Assembly (NCBI GenBank): GCA_031263295.1
Contig: JAISGC010000043.1
Coordinates: forward strand, 1-7,277
Reading direction: 5' to 3'
DNA: 7,277 bases
Source: Rickettsiales bacterium
GTDB taxonomy: Bacteria; Pseudomonadota; Alphaproteobacteria; Rs-D84
Positions 5,349 through 7,277 of the stretch are shown piece after piece. Below the pieces are notes generated by a model. The model was not told where the DNA came from. It ran no database searches and saw nothing but the letters and a program-made list of their open reading frames with translations. The translations under genes were made by a program, and so were the position numbers. Every line of letters starts with the position of its first letter. Within the stretch, counting starts at the first letter, position 1.

Positions 5349-6043
5349 TCGACACTCACACTCATATAGCCGACCTTTCGGGCGTCGATAAAATCATCCG
5401 CGCGTCGGCCGAAACCAGCGAGATAGTCGAAGCGCTCGCCGCCGCGAAATCCGATCCGCGCATATTTTGCACCCTTGGCATTCATCCGGAGCGCGCGAGC
5501 GAGACGCCGGAATATGAAAATCTTTTGGGCAATCCGAAAGTCGTCGGCGTTGGAGAAATCGGATTGGATTATCATGGAAATAATGCGCCGCCCCGCCAGC
5601 AAGTTGCATTGTTCGAGCGGCAGCTTGAAATCGCGCGGCACGCAAAACTTCCCATCGCGATTCACTCGCGCGACGCCGAGGACGACACGATGTCGATTCT
5701 GCAAGCGATGCCGTCGGGCGGCGTGATGCATTGCTTTACCTCATCGCGGTGGGACTTTGCGCGGACGATGCTCGACCGCGGGTTTTATATTTCCGCGTCG
5801 GGGATTCTGACATTCAAGAACGCGGCCGAGTTGCGCGATATTTTCGCGCGCATTCCGAACGACCGCATTGTCTCTGAAACTGATTCGCCCTATTGCGCGC
5901 CGATTCCTTTCCGCGGCCAGGAGTGCCGTCCGGCCATGATGATTGAGACAATCAAAGTTCTGGCCGCGATAAAAAATATTCCCCAGGTTGAAATGGAAGA
6001 TATTTTATGGAACAATGCGCATAGATTGTATCCGAAATTATGA
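5342..6043 (+). CDS. tatD: TatD-family metal-dependent deoxyribonuclease
   Basis: 233 residues, amidohydrolase-like TIM barrel; the family hydrolyses DNA (3'-5' exonuclease activity in studied members) using divalent metals in the cytoplasm. All expected ligands are present: H6-x-H8 (DTHTH), Glu72 (GVGEIGLDYHG), His108 (AIHSRDAEDD), His130 (VMHCF) and Asp181 (SETDSPY). The family's PFRG..RP substrate-side segment is at 189-197 (PFRGQECRP). It is about 25 residues shorter than typical members such as E. coli YcfH. The gap lies between HTH and the second strand, where helix 1 should be (about 42 residues from H6 to H48 instead of about 62). ATG 5342 lies in the holB stop overlap (ATGCTGA), suggesting coupled translation. 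The downstream smpB overlaps it by 4 bases. metG, often between holB and tatD in this class, is absent here. Confidence 0.92.
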   Translation: MLIDTHTHIADLSGVDKIIRASAETSEIVEALAAAKSDPRIFCTLGIHPERASETPEYENLLGNPKVVGVGEIGLDYHGNNAPPRQQVALFERQLEIARHAKLPIAIHSRDAEDDTMSILQAMPSGGVMHCFTSSRWDFARTMLDRGFYISASGILTFKNAAELRDIFARIPNDRIVSETDSPYCAPIPFRGQECRPAMMIETIKVLAAIKNIPQVEMEDILWNNAHRLYPKL

Positions 6044-6510
6044 GACAACTTATTAAATCAGGACAGGTTGCCGTCAACCGCCGCGCGCGGTTCGATTACG
6101 CTATCGAAGACACGATAGAGGCGGGCTTGGCGCTGACGGGCGCGGAGGTGAAGTCCATCCGATACGGCCTGGTGTCTTTGGTCGATTCGTTCGTCGCGGC
6201 GCGCGGCGATAACTTGGTCGTCAAAAATATGCCCGTGCAAAAGTTGCAGACCGCGAGCAAAATCGCCGGATTCGACGAGCGCCGCGACAAGCAAATACTC
6301 TTGCATAAAAACCAGCTGAACCGCTTGCGCGGACGGCTGATTGAAAAGGGCGCGACAATCGTCCCGCTGAAACTCTATTTCAACAACCGCGGAATTATAA
6401 AAGTGTTTCTCGGCATCGGCTTCGGCAAGTCCAAGGTCGACAAGCGCGACACAATCCGCGCCCGCGAATGGGATCGCGAAAAATCCCGCGTGCTTAAATC
6501 GCGGAAATAA
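6040..6510 (+). CDS. smpB: SsrA-binding protein SmpB
   Basis: 156 residues. Binds the tRNA-like part of tmRNA and carries it to stalled ribosomes for trans-translation. The SmpB barrel is clear: VAVNRRARFDYAIEDTIEAG (10-29), LTGAEVKSIRYG (32-43), ILLHKNQLNRLRG (86-98), KGATIVPLKLYFNNRG (103-118) and GFGKSKVDKRDTIRAREWDRE (127-147). The last is the basic tail (family GK..xDKR) that enters the mRNA channel. The segment that usually reads N-x-HIPPY-like is altered here to NMPVQKLQTASKIAGFD (63-79). The start is the ATG of an ATGA overlap with the tatD stop, so translation is probably coupled; there is no Shine-Dalgarno. It is the last gene of the holB-tatD-smpB operon. tmRNA itself is not in the window. 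Confidence 0.93.
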   Translation: MRQLIKSGQVAVNRRARFDYAIEDTIEAGLALTGAEVKSIRYGLVSLVDSFVAARGDNLVVKNMPVQKLQTASKIAGFDERRDKQILLHKNQLNRLRGRLIEKGATIVPLKLYFNNRGIIKVFLGIGFGKSKVDKRDTIRAREWDREKSRVLKSRK

Positions 6511-6541
6511 TTTCGGAAAAAGTTGGGCGGGGGAAATGATA

Positions 6542-6791
6542 AATGGGACTTATATACAGCACTAGCCAAAACCAAAACAAACGATTGTGAAACAATCGTT
6601 TGTCATTCCCGCGAAAGCGGGAATAGGGTTCTAAACCTTGCATTCCGCCACTACTTGTTTTCCCGATTATCTTTGTTCGCGAAACAAGTTTTTCGTTATA
6701 AGGCTTAAAGCCCTATTCCCGCCTTCGCGGGAATGACAAACCACTTCGTGGTTTGTTTTGGTTTTGGCTAGTGTTGTATATAAGTCCCTTT
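6542..6791. mobile_element. MITE-like element, copy 2, complete with terminal inverted repeats
   Basis: A 250-base non-coding element. The terminal inverted repeats (6545-6582 and 6751-6788) are 38 bp with one mismatch, beginning GGGACTTATATACA and ending CCAAAACCAAAACAAAC. TA at 6540-6541 and 6792-6793 is a candidate target duplication, with AAT and AAA as the outermost element bases. Inside lie a perfect hairpin (6577-6603, loop GAA), the hairpin ATTCCCGC/GCGGGAAT (6605-6624), a central ACTTGTTT/AAACAAGT stem (6653-6660 with 6682-6689), the mirrored core hairpin (6715-6734) and another perfect hairpin (6736-6756, loop TTC). It encodes no transposase, so it would need one in trans. TA duplication suggests the IS630/Tc1-mariner group, but two bases are weak evidence. 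Copy 1 is at 1912-2118. Confidence 0.8.
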
Positions 6792-7276
6792 TAATACTGC
6801 ACGCAGCCGTCGCTGGCGTTGCAGCAGCTGAACACATTATTTGACCAATCGATATTGAATCCATTTTCGCAATACGCAACCCTGTGCCCGATGATTGTTT
6901 CCGTTGCCGGGGTATTATTGGTATTGGAGTTATAGAATCCCGCGGGCATCGTCGTGTTGTTGATAGTTCTCTCCGGAAAATACACGAACAGGTTATGGTG
7001 CTGGGTTTTGTCCGCGCCGGATTTGGAGTCGTTGTTTCCATAGAAATAATTCAGATACTTTTCCGTGCCCGCGCCGCCGAGACCCGACCGATAGATGCCC
7101 GAGCCGTACACCCTGACGAATGTCCCGGAGCAGGTCGTCGTCACGCGCGCGGCCGCGTCGTTATCGCTTTCGCCATACATATGGCTGGGCGTTCCGTGGG
7201 CGTCGTTGGCCGTCCCCAATGTGCCGAGGCAGAACAGATGCGTCGATCCGTTGGTCGCGATGTGGTTCCAATCCGT
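6791..7276 (-). CDS. C-terminal part of an exported-type Cys/Asn/Gly-rich protein, N-terminus outside window
   Basis: The minus-strand frame is open from the right edge (first full codon 7274-7276, reading TDWNHIATNGSTHLFCLG) to TAA at 6793-6791; the TTG at 7219 is internal. The visible 161 residues are not a family I recognise. They are rich in Asn, Gly, Ser and Thr, have spaced cysteines (VTTTCSGTF, RVAYCENGF, VFSCCNASDGCVQY) and aromatic Tyr/Phe runs (YLNYFYGNNDS, NLFVYFPER), and lack long hydrophobic stretches. This composition suits a secreted or surface protein with disulfides. It points toward smpB, convergent. Its stop codon sits exactly on the boundary of the MITE-like element and is completed by the element's outermost base, so the present C-terminus may result from the insertion. 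A pseudopilin-like or adhesin-like identity is possible but unproven. Confidence 0.65.
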   Translation of the reverse strand, partial: TDWNHIATNGSTHLFCLGTLGTANDAHGTPSHMYGESDNDAAARVTTTCSGTFVRVYGSGIYRSGLGGAGTEKYLNYFYGNNDSKSGADKTQHHNLFVYFPERTINNTTMPAGFYNSNTNNTPATETIIGHRVAYCENGFNIDWSNNVFSCCNASDGCVQY

Positions 7277-7277
7277 G

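Noticed and set aside
6667..7041. Minus-strand frame overlapping the element and the cysteine-containing protein
   Set aside because: It crosses the MITE-like element, and its residues are an out-of-frame reading of the better frame at 6791-7276.

Overview
The window looks like chromosomal DNA from an alphaproteobacterium, probably an uncultured or host-associated lineage. This rests on the carboxypeptidase/holB/tatD neighbourhood, a Kdo-transferase-type domain (Gram-negative outer membrane), moderately GC-rich codons and many short palindromic intergenic repeats. The taxonomy is an inference; no rRNA is present.

Layout, left to right. (1) 1-422: 3' part of a gene for a WaaA/KdtA-type N-terminal domain that stops where the second half of a normal Kdo transferase should begin. 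(2) 430-577: a long imperfect palindromic repeat. (3) 631-1905: a PIF1-like superfamily 1 helicase, with a promoter so close that its mRNA would be leaderless. (4) 1906-2509: a 604-base gene-free stretch holding a first copy of a folded, MITE-like repeat whose first hairpin can act as the helicase terminator; a small RNA gene of about 110 nt with a near-consensus promoter and an intrinsic terminator; and a 53-base perfect-armed palindrome. (5) 2510-2992: a small exported cysteine-rich protein whose signal-peptide codons are made of inverted and heptameric repeats. (6) 3049-4203: a D-alanyl-D-alanine carboxypeptidase, again with a leaderless-type promoter. (7) 4261-4366: a second palindromic repeat family. 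(8) 4425-6510: a tight overlapping operon, holB - tatD - smpB (DNA polymerase III clamp loading, TatD-type nuclease, trans-translation). (9) 6542-6791: a complete second copy of the MITE-like element, with 38-bp terminal inverted repeats and a TA duplication. (10) 6791-7276, minus strand: 3' end of a cysteine-containing, Asn/Gly/Ser/Thr-rich protein that runs off the window.

The genes are mostly housekeeping (envelope, replication, ribosome rescue) with two exported-type accessory proteins. The most unusual material is intergenic. The two copies of the MITE-like element carry four subterminal hairpins whose stems differ in sequence but stay perfectly base-paired, so structure is kept while sequence changes. 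A strong promoter-RNA-terminator unit sits next to one copy. Two genes share an identical -10-to-start-codon geometry that implies leaderless transcripts. Several proteins are unusual at conserved sites: the carboxypeptidase has Gly in place of the Asn of its SxN motif, TatD appears to lack its first helix, and the WaaA-like protein has no visible nucleotide-sugar domain.
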